This document shows positions 25,869-36,960 of a stretch of DNA of 64,000 nucleotides, piece after piece. A program made the position numbers and the translations under genes. The notes under the pieces were generated by a model. That model had not been told where the DNA came from and ran no database searches. It saw only the letters and a list, made by a program, of their open reading frames with translations. Position 1 is the stretch's first letter. The number at the start of each line of letters is the position of its first letter. Source of the stretch: Hydra vulgaris (Eukaryota > Cnidaria > Hydrozoa > Anthoathecata > Hydridae); NCBI RefSeq assembly GCF_038396675.1, contig NC_088931.1, positions 70,527,001-70,591,000 on the forward strand. The letters run 5' to 3'.

Positions 25869-26601
25869 CTAAACAAACTAATAGTTTTAAAATACTTAAA
25901 TAATTAGTGATCAACTTTTATTGTTATTATTACTTGAAAGTCATTTTAATTTTAATTTCAAATACAAGATTTAATTAATTAAAAAAATGTTGTTTCAAAA
26001 ATTACAATTAAAAAGGTTTTGGAATTAAAAATATAAAACCCCTAACTTTTTATAGATAACTACGGTTTTTTAATTAGATGAGGAAGTTTGGAATTTAAAA
26101 AGTTTAAATCAAAATACTTTTTAAGCAAACTTTCTCATAAATTATATATTCATAAACATTATACATTGTATTAATAATACAACCAATTTATATAATGTAT
26201 ATAATATATATAAACATTTATAAATAATAATTTTATTCATTGTTTTTGTTAATGTTATGCAAGTACAAACAGCCTAACAGTAGTGGATGACACATCAAAA
26301 CATATAATACAATTACAGGAACAAGTTTATCTTAATGCCGATGAATAATGTGTTACTTAATCGAAATTCTATATTTTTACTCTTTCGCCCCATTTATGGC
26401 CCATAGCGCTTTGTTTGAATTTTAAAAATGTTCACATTGTTAGAAGACAAATACTCTACAATAAAAAAAGTTTCATTTGATTGACCCGATATTAAACCTG
26501 ATAATCTTTTTGGCTCACAGTGGACATAGAAAGTGCACACAGTCGGCCTCAAATGTGGTTCTTAAATAGATTTTAATTAACTTAAGCTTTGAGAAGAATT
26601 G

Positions 26602-26662
26602 CTTTTTTAATACTGTAATAATTGGAAATTTTAAATTTGCAAATATTACAGTATTAAAAAAG
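26602..26662. repeat. Inverted duplication, 19-bp arms, 23-nt loop
   Basis: Arms 26602-26620 and 26644-26662 (CTTTTTTAATACTGTAATA), perfect. It overlaps the start of the next direct repeat. Confidence 0.8.
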
Positions 26663-26797
26663 ACAGATATACCTGAGTGTGGCATCCAACAAACTGTTAC
26701 AAAATTTGATGAAAATACCGTGTTCAACAACAGTGTTTGTAGACAGATATACCTGAGTGTGGCATCCAACAAACTGTTACAAAATTTGATGAAAATA
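26661..26797. repeat. 57-bp direct repeat, 80-bp spacing
   Basis: AGACAGATATACCTGAGTGT and the next 37 bases occur at 26661 and again at 26741, identical by eye. Intron 6 of the glycosyltransferase gene. Confidence 0.85.
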
Positions 26798-26879
26798 TTA
26801 ATATTTGTAAATGTTTATATATATTATATACATTATGTTTATATATATTATATACATTAAATACGAAGCAATAAAATCT

Positions 26880-27320
26880 AAGAAATTACCAAAATTAGAT
26901 AGCCACTAATCAATCTACAACTCCAATCAATCACACCGCTAATAGACCATACACTCAACTGTCAACCATCTCTCGCTACTCAAAATACTCCTGCGTTCAA
27001 CACAACAAACGAAAAATCCCCAATAAACTCCACATTAAACAGCCTCACTAGATAAACTACAACAACGAATACAACCAAAGACAACTTATCTACTGGGCAA
27101 ATAATCCAAATGTGTTTACTGAAAATGAATACGTAAAGAAAAAATTACAAAACCTTGCAAATATTGTTATAAAAAAATAATACTCAAATAGTGAAATAAT
27201 CTTATCTAACAACGAAGCAACAATGCCAACTATATCACTACCCTGGAGCCCAATATTATCACCAAGTCTTTAAATCTAGTGCAAATCTTAAATCGTAGCT
27301 AACTTCACGCAACAAAACAA
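26880..27320 (+). other. A/C-rich, G-poor tract, possibly old coding sequence
   Basis: The plus strand is rich in A and C and poor in G, unlike the neighbouring intron. It has a partly open frame (YSKYSCVQHNKRKIPNKLHI; stop; YNQRQLIYWANNPNVFTENE, then YVKKKLQNLANIVI). A/C bias of this kind is common on the sense strand of retroelements. No family recognised. Confidence 0.3.
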
Positions 27321-27346
27321 AACTACCATCAAAAGTATTTTTGTTT

Positions 27347-27511
<165 letters not shown>

Positions 27512-27525
27512 AACTAAAACTACAT

Positions 27526-27576
27526 ATTTTTTACAACTATTAGTTTCATGCTAAATACAATCATAAGGTAAAAAAT
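27526..27576 (-). ncRNA. Hammerhead-ribozyme-like sequence (mutated core)
   Basis: Minus strand, 5' to 3': stem I strand ATTTTTTAC (27576-27568), core CTTATGA (27567-27561), short stem II with TGT/GCA (27560-27548), GAA (27547-27545), stem III ACTA/TAGT with a 1-nt loop (27544-27536), cleavage-site base T (27535), second stem I strand GTAAAAAAT (27534-27526). The stem I strands are perfectly complementary over 9 bp. The core should be CUGAUGA; here G5 is T, so cleavage activity is not expected. Small hammerheads with tiny stem III are established in Penelope-like elements. Confidence 0.6.
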
Positions 27577-27790
27577 CTGATTTTTTCTCGTGGAAAAATA
27601 ATTCTTTACAAAAAAAAATGCTTTGTTATATATAAAATAATTCTGTACAAAAAATGCTTTTTTACATATAAAATAATTCTATACAAAAAAAAATAATTTT
27701 TTTTTGTACAGAATTATTTAGAATCTAATCTTTTGGTTTGAGGTTGTCCAGTAAAAATTTGTACTTATGGCGATACTTGGATATTAGTTC
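27526..27790 (-). mobile_element. Penelope-like element 3' end, inverted copy
   Basis: On the minus strand it reads KYRHKYKFLLDNLKPKD and a stop, the same C-terminus as the plus-strand copy that follows, then a 3' UTR-like segment that includes TCTCGTGGAAAAATAATTCT in inverse. It ends with a hammerhead-like sequence. It carries an extra segment of about 110 bp (27607-27720) made of three TACAAAAAAATGC repeats and a snap-back hairpin. Confidence 0.7.
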
Positions 27791-27795
27791 GCTCT

Positions 27796-28283
27796 TTGAG
27801 TGCCGAAAAAACAAATGTAATTTATAAGTGCGTTGCATCATTCCTAAACACACCCGACAAAACATATATAGGTTCAACAGAGGGCGTGTGGAAAAATAGA
27901 TGGGCGAACCACAAGCAATCGTTCAAAAACAAAAAACTTAAAAATTCAACCACGCTTTCAAAATACCTATCGGAAACAAAGGATAAGTTAAAAACAACAC
28001 CCAACTTAAAATGGTCTATCATAAAAAGCGCCCCAACAACATAACTAAAAAATGCCTATTATGCTTATACGAAAAACTGATAATTTTATTGTTCAAAAAT
28101 CCCAAGAGTTTTTAAACAAAAAAAGCAAACCAATATCCAAGTGTCACCATGAGAACAAATTTTTGCTGGACAACCACAAACCAAAAGATTAGATTTTTCT
28201 AACGCATTTTCATTTATACAGAATTATTTTTCCACGAGAAAAATCAGATTTTTTTTCTGATGACTGCATTTAGCATGAAACTA
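27796..28283 (+). pseudogene. Penelope-like retroelement GIY-YIG endonuclease, 5'-truncated
   Basis: From 27796: NVIYKCVASFLN, KTYIGSTEGVWKNRWANHKQ, then SFKNKKLKNSTTLSKYLSE and LKWSIIKSAPTT, which is the GIY-YIG nuclease of Penelope-like elements (the Y...YIG pair reads VIYKC...TYIGSTEG; Arg in KNRW). After a frameshift near 28038 it continues ITKKCLLCLYEKLIILLF, then SKCHHENKFLLDNHKPKD and stop at 28188. CLLCLYEKL is the conserved CxxC-x3-EK tail of this family. The reverse transcriptase part is absent (5' truncation). The 3' end carries a hammerhead core at 28257-28283. It is joined head to head with the inverted copy at 27526-27790, so the pair is an inverted repeat. Confidence 0.85.
28248..28283 (+). 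ncRNA. Hammerhead-ribozyme-like half, intact core, cut at stem III
   Basis: A U-rich stem I strand, then CTGATGA (28257-28263), stem II TGC-ATTTA-GCA, GAA, and the first stem III strand ACTA (28280-28283). The next base starts the MITE CCCAGTGGGCAC, so the second half with the cleavage site is missing. The core is unmutated, in contrast to the inverted copy at 27526-27576. Confidence 0.55.
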
Positions 28284-28350
28284 CCCAGTGGGCACAGGAC
28301 GTAAAAAAGACGTCTTTTGAACGTCTTTTGAACGTTTTGGATGTCTTTGA
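28284..28350. mobile_element. MITE (CCCAGTGGGCACAGGAC family), truncated copy
   Basis: Starts with the intact terminus CCCAGTGGGCACAGGACGTA and matches the first ~65 bp of the complete copy at 14481, then diverges. The far terminus is absent. It abuts the hammerhead-like stem III. Confidence 0.85.
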
Positions 28351-30205
28351 TTAATGATTAATAAGTCAGGTTTTACTTTGACTTACACCAAATTATATGG
28401 CAAAAATAAAAATGAAAAACTCCTGCTGGGATAAAATATAGACTTACAGTAAAGTTTGACAAAAATGCTTGTATTGTTGTGTTTCTAATGAAGGAGTATC
28501 AAAACAATACTATGTTCTCAGCTCTATTGCAGTTAATCAAAATCTTGCTTTTAGAGCATTGTACTAAGAAAATGATCAATACTTGTTCTATCCTGCATTA
28601 TGCCAAATAGTGACGTCATTCTTAGATTAGAATTCCATAAATTTGTGGTAAAAGTTATCAACCTGTAAAACATCCGTAAATCTTACTTAACTTTGGATTT
28701 AGAATCCTAAGTTCTGTTGAAATATTGTAAGCCTTGAAACAAAAACGTCAAAGTTAACCCCAGGATATAAATTTTGGTAAACACATCGTGTTTGTGTGTT
28801 TGACTAAAAAAATTGTAGTCAATCATAAGCTTCTGTTGCTATTTTAATTTTTTTTAAATATTTAAATATCATAAAGATACAAAAAATGCTTTGGATACGG
28901 TGAAAGTTCAGCATATAATGTTGTTGCAAAAATGTATTTAGATTTTAAAATATGATAACTTTACTGTGTTGTAGATAACAAATGAGACTTGGATGCTGTG
29001 CGCCTAGCTTTAGAATAATACTCAAAAACTCTAAAATTACTTTCAAATTTCAACTTGAAATTATAGTTATTTTTTTAATTCATTACTAACATTGCGGTTT
29101 GCAGGTAATATAAACTTTTTGTTTTGGAGGCTTTAAAGACTGTAATAGTGATTTTATACAAAATAATAATTTGATTGCAACTGATATTAATATATGAATA
29201 GGGTGTAATATTGCAATTTATGGTAAATTTATATTCGACAGTTCTGCAGCCGCGTTTTAAGATGCTTTTTACACATTTTGAGGAAAACGCAATTAAAAAA
29301 AACTAATACGAGAAACTCTTCGTGAAACGTTTTTTGAAACTAATAATGTTGATGAATTTTTTTATAATTTTTCAAAAATATTTATTGAATAACGTTTGCA
29401 CGATTTCAAGTGAAAATTTTTTCTAAAGAAAAATAAACAATAAAACGTTAGATTTGCAAATAATATTAAAAGAAATAAAGCAGATGTAGGTTATGTTGTT
29501 ATTAATAACCTTTGATAATATTACTTCTGAACTGGCAGGGGGTCTTTTCATCAAATATTTCTAATTAGATTGAAAGTTTAAATAATGAACCTGTTAATAA
29601 ACAAGTTTAGAATAAACAAGGATCTAATACTTTGAGAGGATAACTACTTTAACATGTTTTTCTTCTTTTTTGATGCATTGTGGTAATGCAGAAGGACGTA
29701 TTACCTCTGTAATACGTCCTTCTGCATGTAAAAACAAAGCAGATTCAATGTGGTTAACTTGAGCAGAAAATGTATCATAAGAAGTACGCTACAATTGCTT
29801 AAAGATTTTATGGTTTTGACTTCAGCTGCTTTAATGCTGATTGGTTTATATCTCTTTAATTATTGCCTGAAGTTCAAAAAAACCTAAAATCAAACAATCT
29901 AATTAAACGCAATTGTCACAATATACAAATTCATATGTTCTTCTTCTTGGTGTAAGAGGACAACATCAAATTTGTTGCACTTCCTCTGATTTTCACACAT
30001 TTGATTCAGCCATTGAATGCAGCATATTTTTGACCAAAGAAAGTTTAGTGTGAAATATTAACAACTTTGAACGAAAGTTGGAAAGGGGGTAAAACTTCCG
30101 AAAGACAAAATTGCTTCCTGAGGACTAGTTGTCATCAATTTATAATGCTAACATGCAAAAATGAAAACAACTAACATAAAGGAGAAAAAAACTGCTGTGA
30201 AAAGG
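28351..30205. other. Intron 6 sequence, no gene seen
   Basis: AT-rich. A perfect snap-back hairpin at 29686-29727 (19-bp arms ATGCAGAAGGACGTATTAC, loop CTCT). A weak open stretch VDEFFYNFSKIFIE near 29350 could be LINE debris. Confidence 0.4.
29686..29727. repeat. Snap-back hairpin, 19-bp arms, 4-nt loop
   Basis: Arms 29686-29704 and 29709-29727, perfect. Confidence 0.85.
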
Positions 30206-30538
30206 TTATCTATTCTTAAAAGTAAGTATAGATAAGCTGTTGACTAAAAAACTGCTGTCAAAAGGTTTATCTATTCTTAAAAGTAAGTATAGATAAAAGG
30301 TTATCTATTCTTAAAAGTAAGTATAGATAAAAGGTTATCTATTCTTAAAAGTAAGTATAGATAAAAGGTTATCTATTCTTAAAAGTAAGTATAGATAAAA
30401 GGTTATCTATTCTTAAAAGTAAGTATAGATAAAAGGTTATCTATTCTTAAAAGTAAGTATAGATAAAAGGTTATCTATTCTTAAAAGTAAGTATAGATAA
30501 AAGGTTATCTATTCTTAAAAGTAAGTATAGATAAACTG
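30206..30538. repeat. Tandem array of 34-bp self-complementary units
   Basis: Eight head-to-tail units start at 30267, 30301, 30335, 30369, 30403, 30437, 30471 and 30505 (period exactly 34). A ninth starts at 30206, 61 bp before the array. Each unit contains TTATCTATTCTTA-AAAG-TAAGTATAGATAA, a 13-bp hairpin with one mismatch. Units are identical by eye apart from the outermost edges. It is in intron 6 of the glycosyltransferase gene. Repeats abut without unique spacers. Confidence 0.95.
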
Positions 30539-31995
30539 TTAAACTTAAAAATAAAGTTGACTTTATTAGTATCATAGTTGTAACATTTTATTGTCATGGT
30601 AATATAAAACTAAATAAATATGAAAGTTATTTTCAGTCTGAACTTGTTTAATATTTTTTGTCATAAAAACAAACTTTTAACATTCATATTGATGTGAATA
30701 TGTAAAATGCGAAATTAAAATCAATAATTGTGATCATATTTTGGGTGGTTTAAGTCATCAACTGTATAGGTATGCTTTTAAACTATATTTAAAATTATAA
30801 TAAAATAAAATACATGCTAAACTTTTTTTCATGGTTTTTTTTTTTTTTGCACATCTAATACAACTTATTTTAACATAACTTATAAATTTAATAAACTTCT
30901 TTCATATAATTATATTTTGCATAAAAAATGGCATTAAAGTTGGAAAGTCAATTCGTTTTACGGTACTTGTGTCTTATGTGTTTTTTAATTGTATATTGAT
31001 TATCATAATTTATCATAAGATTATCATAAATTGATAATTGAACTTAATTATTATAAATGATTATTATCAAAAAAACTTTGAGAAAGAAGATGAACCTCAG
31101 TGTTGTGTTATATCATAAAATAAGTTTAAAAAATATATTTAATAGTTTTAGCTTACTTAAACAAACAAGAAATCCTCGAACATCAAATATTGCAGAGAAT
31201 TTTTACTAAATTTCATTAAAGTAAGTTGGAGAGAAATTAACACCCAAAACTGCTTAATGTAACAACGAACAGTTATGACGGAGCGGAAATCCGTGAGTTG
31301 GTAAGATTAAAAGACTTTATTAAAATTTTTAATTCTTTAGGTAAATGTGTTAAAACTTACGGTTTGAGTCATAAAAGCTGTTTGCTGTGTGTAAAAAAAT
31401 CATAACCAGATATGTATTTATGCAAGTTTTGCTCAAAGTATAAATAATTTTAGTAAAAACAATAACTGTGGGTCAGTTATATTCCTAAAAATTTAAAATA
31501 AAAGCCAACCAAATTGTATTAGTCAAAATAATTTCTAAAATGTCTCACATCCATCAATTAAATTTAACCTAACAGCCATTTATTTATTTCCGTTTGCTAG
31601 CCATTTATCTACTTTTGCAATAAATAAATAAATAAACTTTTTAATTTCAAAACAAATTTAAGTATGTCAAACAGAATGCGTATTTTTTTTCAGTGTACCC
31701 AAAAAAAAAAAAAAAGTCAACCATAGCAAAATAATACACCAACGACATTTTATAAATTTTGGTTGCTATTAGACTTGAGTTTAAAAAAAGAAAAAAGAGA
31801 AATGACGCAATATTTGTAATTGTTATTTTCTTTTAACTTTTTATTTTTAAATTTTTAAAGTATGAAACTAATAATATGATAAAAGCTTTACTTTTTTTTA
31901 CTTTGCATTGAATGTTTAGAAATAAAAAAAGTTATTTATTACAAACTGAAAAAATGGATAAAAAGCTGGCAAGTGAAAGGAAAAAGAAATTTGAA
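30539..31995. other. Intron 6 sequence, no gene seen
   Basis: AT-rich, no coding signal. Short inverted TATCATAA/TTATGATA motifs at 30995-31035. Confidence 0.45.
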
Positions 31996-32167
31996 TCCAT
32001 GGCGCATTGGTTAGAGCTCTGGCTCTGAACCAAGAGGTCCGAGGTTTGACGTTGACTCTAGTCCAATAAGGCAGCATTGGTAATGAAGGAGGCGTAAACT
32101 TCCTAGTTAAATGCTCTTTTGCGGTACTCTGTATTAAGACCGTAAAACTGTATGGACTTAAAAAAAA
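31996..32167 (+). mobile_element. tRNA-derived SINE
   Basis: A tRNA-like head with an A-box region (TGGCGCATTGGTTAGAGC, about 32000-32017) and B-box region (GAGGTTTGACG, about 32041), then the tail GAAGGAGGCGTAAACTTCC, TTAAATGCTC and AAGACCGTAAAAC, ending in an A-run at 32160. The tail matches the SINEs at 43650-43848 and 60829-60985. It lies in intron 6. Confidence 0.8.
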
Positions 32168-32432
32168 TTTATTAGCTAATAATCTAAAAGTAATTTATAC
32201 AATTTATACAATAATTTTGTTAACAGCTTAATTAATAATAATTTTGTTAACGCACAAATGTTTTTACACTTTTACTTACAGTAAAAGTTGTAATCAAGAC
32301 TACTTCAAACTTAAAAGATACGTGGATTTCATCCTGTGCTATGATAAGCATTAAAAAGATGAAAAAGTGTTTTTAAAATTTTAAATTTTTTGGGGATAGG
32401 ATCTCGCCCCATCTTGTTTTAATTTGAGCATG

Positions 32433-32562
<130 letters not shown>

Positions 32563-32664
32563 TCAATACTTTTCAAACTTCAAAATTACGATTTACACTA
32601 CGGTCTTCTACAACAAGAACAATGTTTCTCTAGAATGCATCTAACTTCAAATAGTGTATTTTAC

Positions 32665-32805
32665 CTTTCTTGTATTATCAATGAAATTGATGGGAAATTC
32701 TAAATGTAAATCTGTTTGCAATGCAATACTGTCTGCTTCTTTTATACTATTGATTGCGCTTTGAATAGCTAATGTTTTTTGAAACTTTCCATTTAGTGGA
32801 ATAAC
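32665..32805 (-). CDS. B4GALNT3/4-like: B4GALNT3/4-like exon 6: DLH motif
   Basis: Acceptor TTTTTTTAG, then [20 protein letters not shown] and [20 protein letters not shown], ending NTRK before GTAAAA. Exactly 47 codons. DLH takes the place of the metal-binding DxD in this family. Confidence 0.92.
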
Positions 32806-32988
32806 CTAAAAAAAGTATATATTTTATATAAATAATTATTTAAAAGCATACTATTGTTTATTTGAAATTCTGATGGTAAAACTTAACAAAAAGATAAATG
32901 ATAAAATGAAGAAAATTAAAAAAAAAGAAACAAAAAATGAAATAAATATTTATAGCAACAAGTATTTACCAGTAACAGTAAGTTATAC

Positions 32989-33149
32989 CTGCCAATGAGG
33001 AAGTATACTTCGTGTCAATAATTTTGTCACATTTACATCAAAACTTTCAAAATCGACAATAATCAGGTTAAATCTATTATCCTTTGTTTTTGTGTAGACT
33101 TTTGATAGAGATTCAATGTAATGCTGAATCCAGGCTCCTTGATTTTTTA
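32989..33149 (-). CDS. B4GALNT3/4-like: B4GALNT3/4-like exon 5: first transferase block
   Basis: Acceptor ATATTTTAG, then (T)VKNQGAWIQHYIESLSKVYT and DNRFNLIIVDFESFDVNV, ending SILPHWQ before GTATAA. VKNQG-W and IIVDFES are the nucleotide-sugar-side segments of the CHGN-type glycosyltransferase fold. It lies 7.3 kb from exon 4. Confidence 0.92.
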
Positions 33150-35559
33150 CTAAAATATATATACATTATGTGGCGAATCTATTGTAATGCATATTAAGGA
33201 GCTACTAAGGAGAAATATCATATAACAAATTATGGATTTTACTTTAAAAATCTAACTAAATTGTAATATGATATTTCTTATAATAAAACTTTTTAAATTG
33301 TCATGAAATTTTTCCTTTTGCAAGTTTATTTTATTATTTTTTGTTTAGTTTTACAAAGAAGCTCATCGAGGAGAAAAAGAGCGAGATTTAAGTGAGATTG
33401 CAAGATAAAGGAACAATAACTACAAGATATAATGGTAATTGCAAAATGTAAAGAAATCTCTCAAATAGATTACAAGATATAGGGGAGATCGCTAGTTTTA
33501 GGAAAAAATCTCTTCGAGAAATTTCAAGATATAGAAGATTTGTAAAATATAGGGTAAGATATAAGATATATCTTACATCTTATTCTAAGTATAAAAGTAA
33601 TAGATTGCGTAAAAAATGACTTTGTTACGAATTAGGAAAAAATTATAATTGTCTATTCTGATTTCGCAAATCTTCGTCTTATTCATGTTATTTTTCAAGA
33701 AATTTTCATTTTTCAAAAAATAATTTTGCTTTAGTTTAAAAGCTATTTATCTAATAGACAACAAAGTGTTTCATTCAGCAATGACAAACTAACAGTATAA
33801 AAATTAAGAAGATCTATATTAGGACCAATTTTTTTCTACTAAATGTTAATAATTTAAGCAATCCATCTAATATTCTAGAATCAAGATAGGTTTGCTGATA
33901 ATAAAATTTCCATAGCGATATTAAAACTTTTTTTAAAACGGTCAACATTAAATTTCTAATTTCTTTCTTGAAAAGGAATGCTGCTACATCCTACTTAGGG
34001 TTTGGGTTGAACAGCAATATGGTTTGCCTTAGAAGAAATTTTCCGGACTTTATTGCTGCATTTTATCCGTTAAAATTTCCGCATTCCCGCATTTTACCCG
34101 TGTTCAAAACAGTTAAAAAAAAAACTTTTTTCATCGCTATCGTAAAAGAGATGAAGTTCTTCTAACACTTCTGAAAAACTAATTATCGGTGATTACAGCC
34201 GTTAATAGAAATTGTTCAATAAAATTGTTTATTGAAGTTCTCGATGAAGATATAACTTAGAAAAATCATATTAACATGTTTGAAATAAAATTTTAAAAAA
34301 TGTTGGTTTTCTCTATTAAGCAAGACCTTTCTTAGATCAATCATGCTTAGAACACATTTGCTTCTCATTTATTCATTTCTATCTTAACTAGATTGCTTAA
34401 TGGAGCACCATATAATTAAGACAAAAAAAATGTTTATTAAAAAAACACGCAAATAAATTATTATAAAACGTACAACGTCTCCTTCATTCAAAACCATTGT
34501 TTAACAAACTGAATATACTAAATGTTTACCAAGCAAACATACATCAGCCTATAATTTTTAAATATAATTTAATAAAATGTATAAAATTAATAAAAATACA
34601 ATACCAAAATGTTTTAAGCTACTGTCTAATAAAACTGAGCACAAATAGCTTACTAAATATTCGAGTAACAACTATGCTAAACCGAAAACTATATACGATT
34701 CAACAAAATTCTCAATAACTATTAGAGGACCTAAGATGATCGGTATTTAAAACAGATATTAAAATAGTTCGATTTTAATACAATTACAACTCTTGATCAG
34801 TTTAAACAAGAACTATTGCTTTTAAATAATTAGAAAGTTGAGCATTATTGTATGTAAAGTGATCTAAGAAAATTATAATATAAATTATATTTTATTAAGT
34901 ATGGAATGAATTTAAGTCTTAAACTATTTATGATATTGTAAATTATTTTATAAGAAAGTAAATTAATAAAAGAAAAGAAAAGAAATAATTGTAACATTTA
35001 AAAAAAATTTAAATCCTAATAATAATTTATGCTTTATTCTAACTGTAAAACAAAACAAAGAAGATTTATCTATATATTTTTAATTCTTATTATTTATGAA
35101 GTTTAGACTATTATCATTTCGTCTGCCCGGAATACAAGTGTCGTATTCGAAATTTTTGAAAAATATGACTTACATATGCGAGTTATCTATTTTTGTGGAC
35201 TTATTTAAAAAAAAATTATCCGATAGCTCAATTAAATTTTTTTCCAATAAAGTTCAGTTTGTCATAAATGAACTTTTTTTACGAGACGCTCGTCGTACAT
35301 TTGTTGCACTTAGCGTAGACCAATAATAGCGTTCTATTTGCTCACGTGACTTAAGATTTAACTACGCATATTCACTAGTTTACTTTTTCACATATGTTTT
35401 TTGTAAATAAAAAGTAATGCATTCCATTTATTTTCTAACATTAAATTGTTTTTGTTTTCTTTGAATTGAATTAAAATGTTCAGTAAATAAAAATTATTAC
35501 TCGTAATCAGAAGAACTAAACAATATTTATAAATATATCGTTTTTTTGTAAAGATAATT
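33150..35559. other. Intron 4 sequence, no gene seen
   Basis: AT-rich. Purine-rich CAAGATAT repeats around 33400-33560. Short open frames (33968, 34497, 35096) have no recognisable content. Confidence 0.45.
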
Positions 35560-36960
35560 AACAAGTATGGAATATTTTATAACAAATACGAAGTATTTTA
35601 TGGCTTCTGATGCTGATAATCTGATACCAATAGTATTGGAGCCTAACCATCAAATGGGGGAAGAAAATTCTTGATATGTATCGGAAGACCCCACAAACTC
35701 ATATTTTTCTTTTACTGTCATTTCTCGTAACAATGAAAAGGATATATAAAATACTTGTGCAAAGATTTTATTACAATACGTCTTGTGCTCGTATAGTTTT
35801 AAAGAGATAATTATTTTTACATTCTAAACAAATTTTTGAAAAAATTTATTTAAAATGTAAAAGTTCATTAGAAGCTACCTTGTAAATTATTCTTTCTAAA
35901 AACTTTAGATATAGTGGTAAGTGGACTACCAAGGTCCCCAGAGAGAGGAAATATCGTTTGTAGAAAAACTCTTAATCTAGTCTTAAATAAGATCAGAGAA
36001 CATATAAATAGTTTTCCAACAGTTGATTTACATTATTGCAGACAGAATACTAACAAAAAATATTTAGAGTCGTCATTGAGTACAATAAAAATGTACATGT
36101 TGTTTGCACAAGCTTACCCAGAGTTCAAAAAAGTGCTTGCAAAAAAAGATGTTTATTATTCAACTTTTAAATACAGAGTATAATTTGGCATTTCATAACC
36201 AAAGAAAGATTTGTGTGATTTATGTCAAGAGTATAAAAACAAAGAAGATGATCAAAAATACTGAAACATAGATAGATTAAGCTATTAACTAGACAAGAAA
36301 ATGTGACATAGCTAAAGTTGCAAATGAAGAATGAAAAACCACAGCAGTTATAACTTTTGATTTAGAAAAATTATTTCCCCTTCCAATTGCTAATATTTCT
36401 GCATTCTATTATAAAAGAAAATTAAATTGCTATAACTTCACTGTCCACTATTCATTGAATAACAAAACTTTTTGTGCACTTTAGAATGAATCTATGGCTG
36501 GTAGAGGTGCAAATGAACTTGCTAGTTGTCTGTATAAACTATGAAAGTTTATTGTTCAAGACTGTCCTAATATATCAACTAATCAAATTATTTTGTGGTC
36601 TGATTCTTGTGTTTCCAAGAATAAAAACTCAATTGTGTCTATGGGAATAAAAAATTTTAAAATGAAAGCGGAATATCACTCATTGAACAGAAGTATAGTG
36701 AACCTGGTCAGAGCTCAGCACAGAATATTGACACTGCGCATAGTGTGATTGAGAAAAAATTAATACATTATGAGATTTACAGTTTTCCTACCTTATTCAA
36801 ATTAATGTCATCTATTGAAAAACTTTTGGAGTAGAATTGAAAGTCATACATATGTACAAAGATGACTTCAACAACTTAACGCTTGCTTCCAAGTCTTTAT
36901 ATTTCCATAGAGTACCTTTTGCAAAAATAAAACTAATGTGTCATGAAAAATATTTACCTT
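35560..36960 (+). pseudogene. Decayed transposon-type gene (RNase H-like, unnamed multicopy family)
   Basis: Plus strand: after an AG acceptor near 35908 comes VSGLPRSPERGNIVCRKTLN, then FPTVDLHYCRQNTNKKYLES and KMYMLFAQAYPEFKKVL. A frame change follows, then LCDLCQEYKNKEDDQKY; ITFDLEKLFPLPIANISAFY, then YKRKLNCYNFTVHYSLNN; ESMAGRGANELASCLYKL; ILWSDSCVSKNKNSIVSM; and HSVIEKKLIHYEIYS. The order CRQNTxKKYLE, LCxxCxxY, TFDLE, YKRKLxxYNxT, WSDSC is that of a repeated cnidarian and insect gene family I recall; TFDLE and WSDSC suggest an RNase H-fold nuclease. Stops and shifts show it is dead. It lies within intron 4. Confidence 0.6.

Noticed and set aside
26880-27320. Nuclear copy of mitochondrial DNA
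   Set aside because: The strand asymmetry is suggestive, but no mitochondrial gene or rRNA motif could be recognised.
30206-30538. CRISPR array
   Set aside because: The 34-bp units abut with no unique spacers, there are no cas genes, and the context is an animal intron.
35096-35326. 76-codon plus-strand frame
   Set aside because: No recognisable content, no splice partner found, opposite strand within intron 4.
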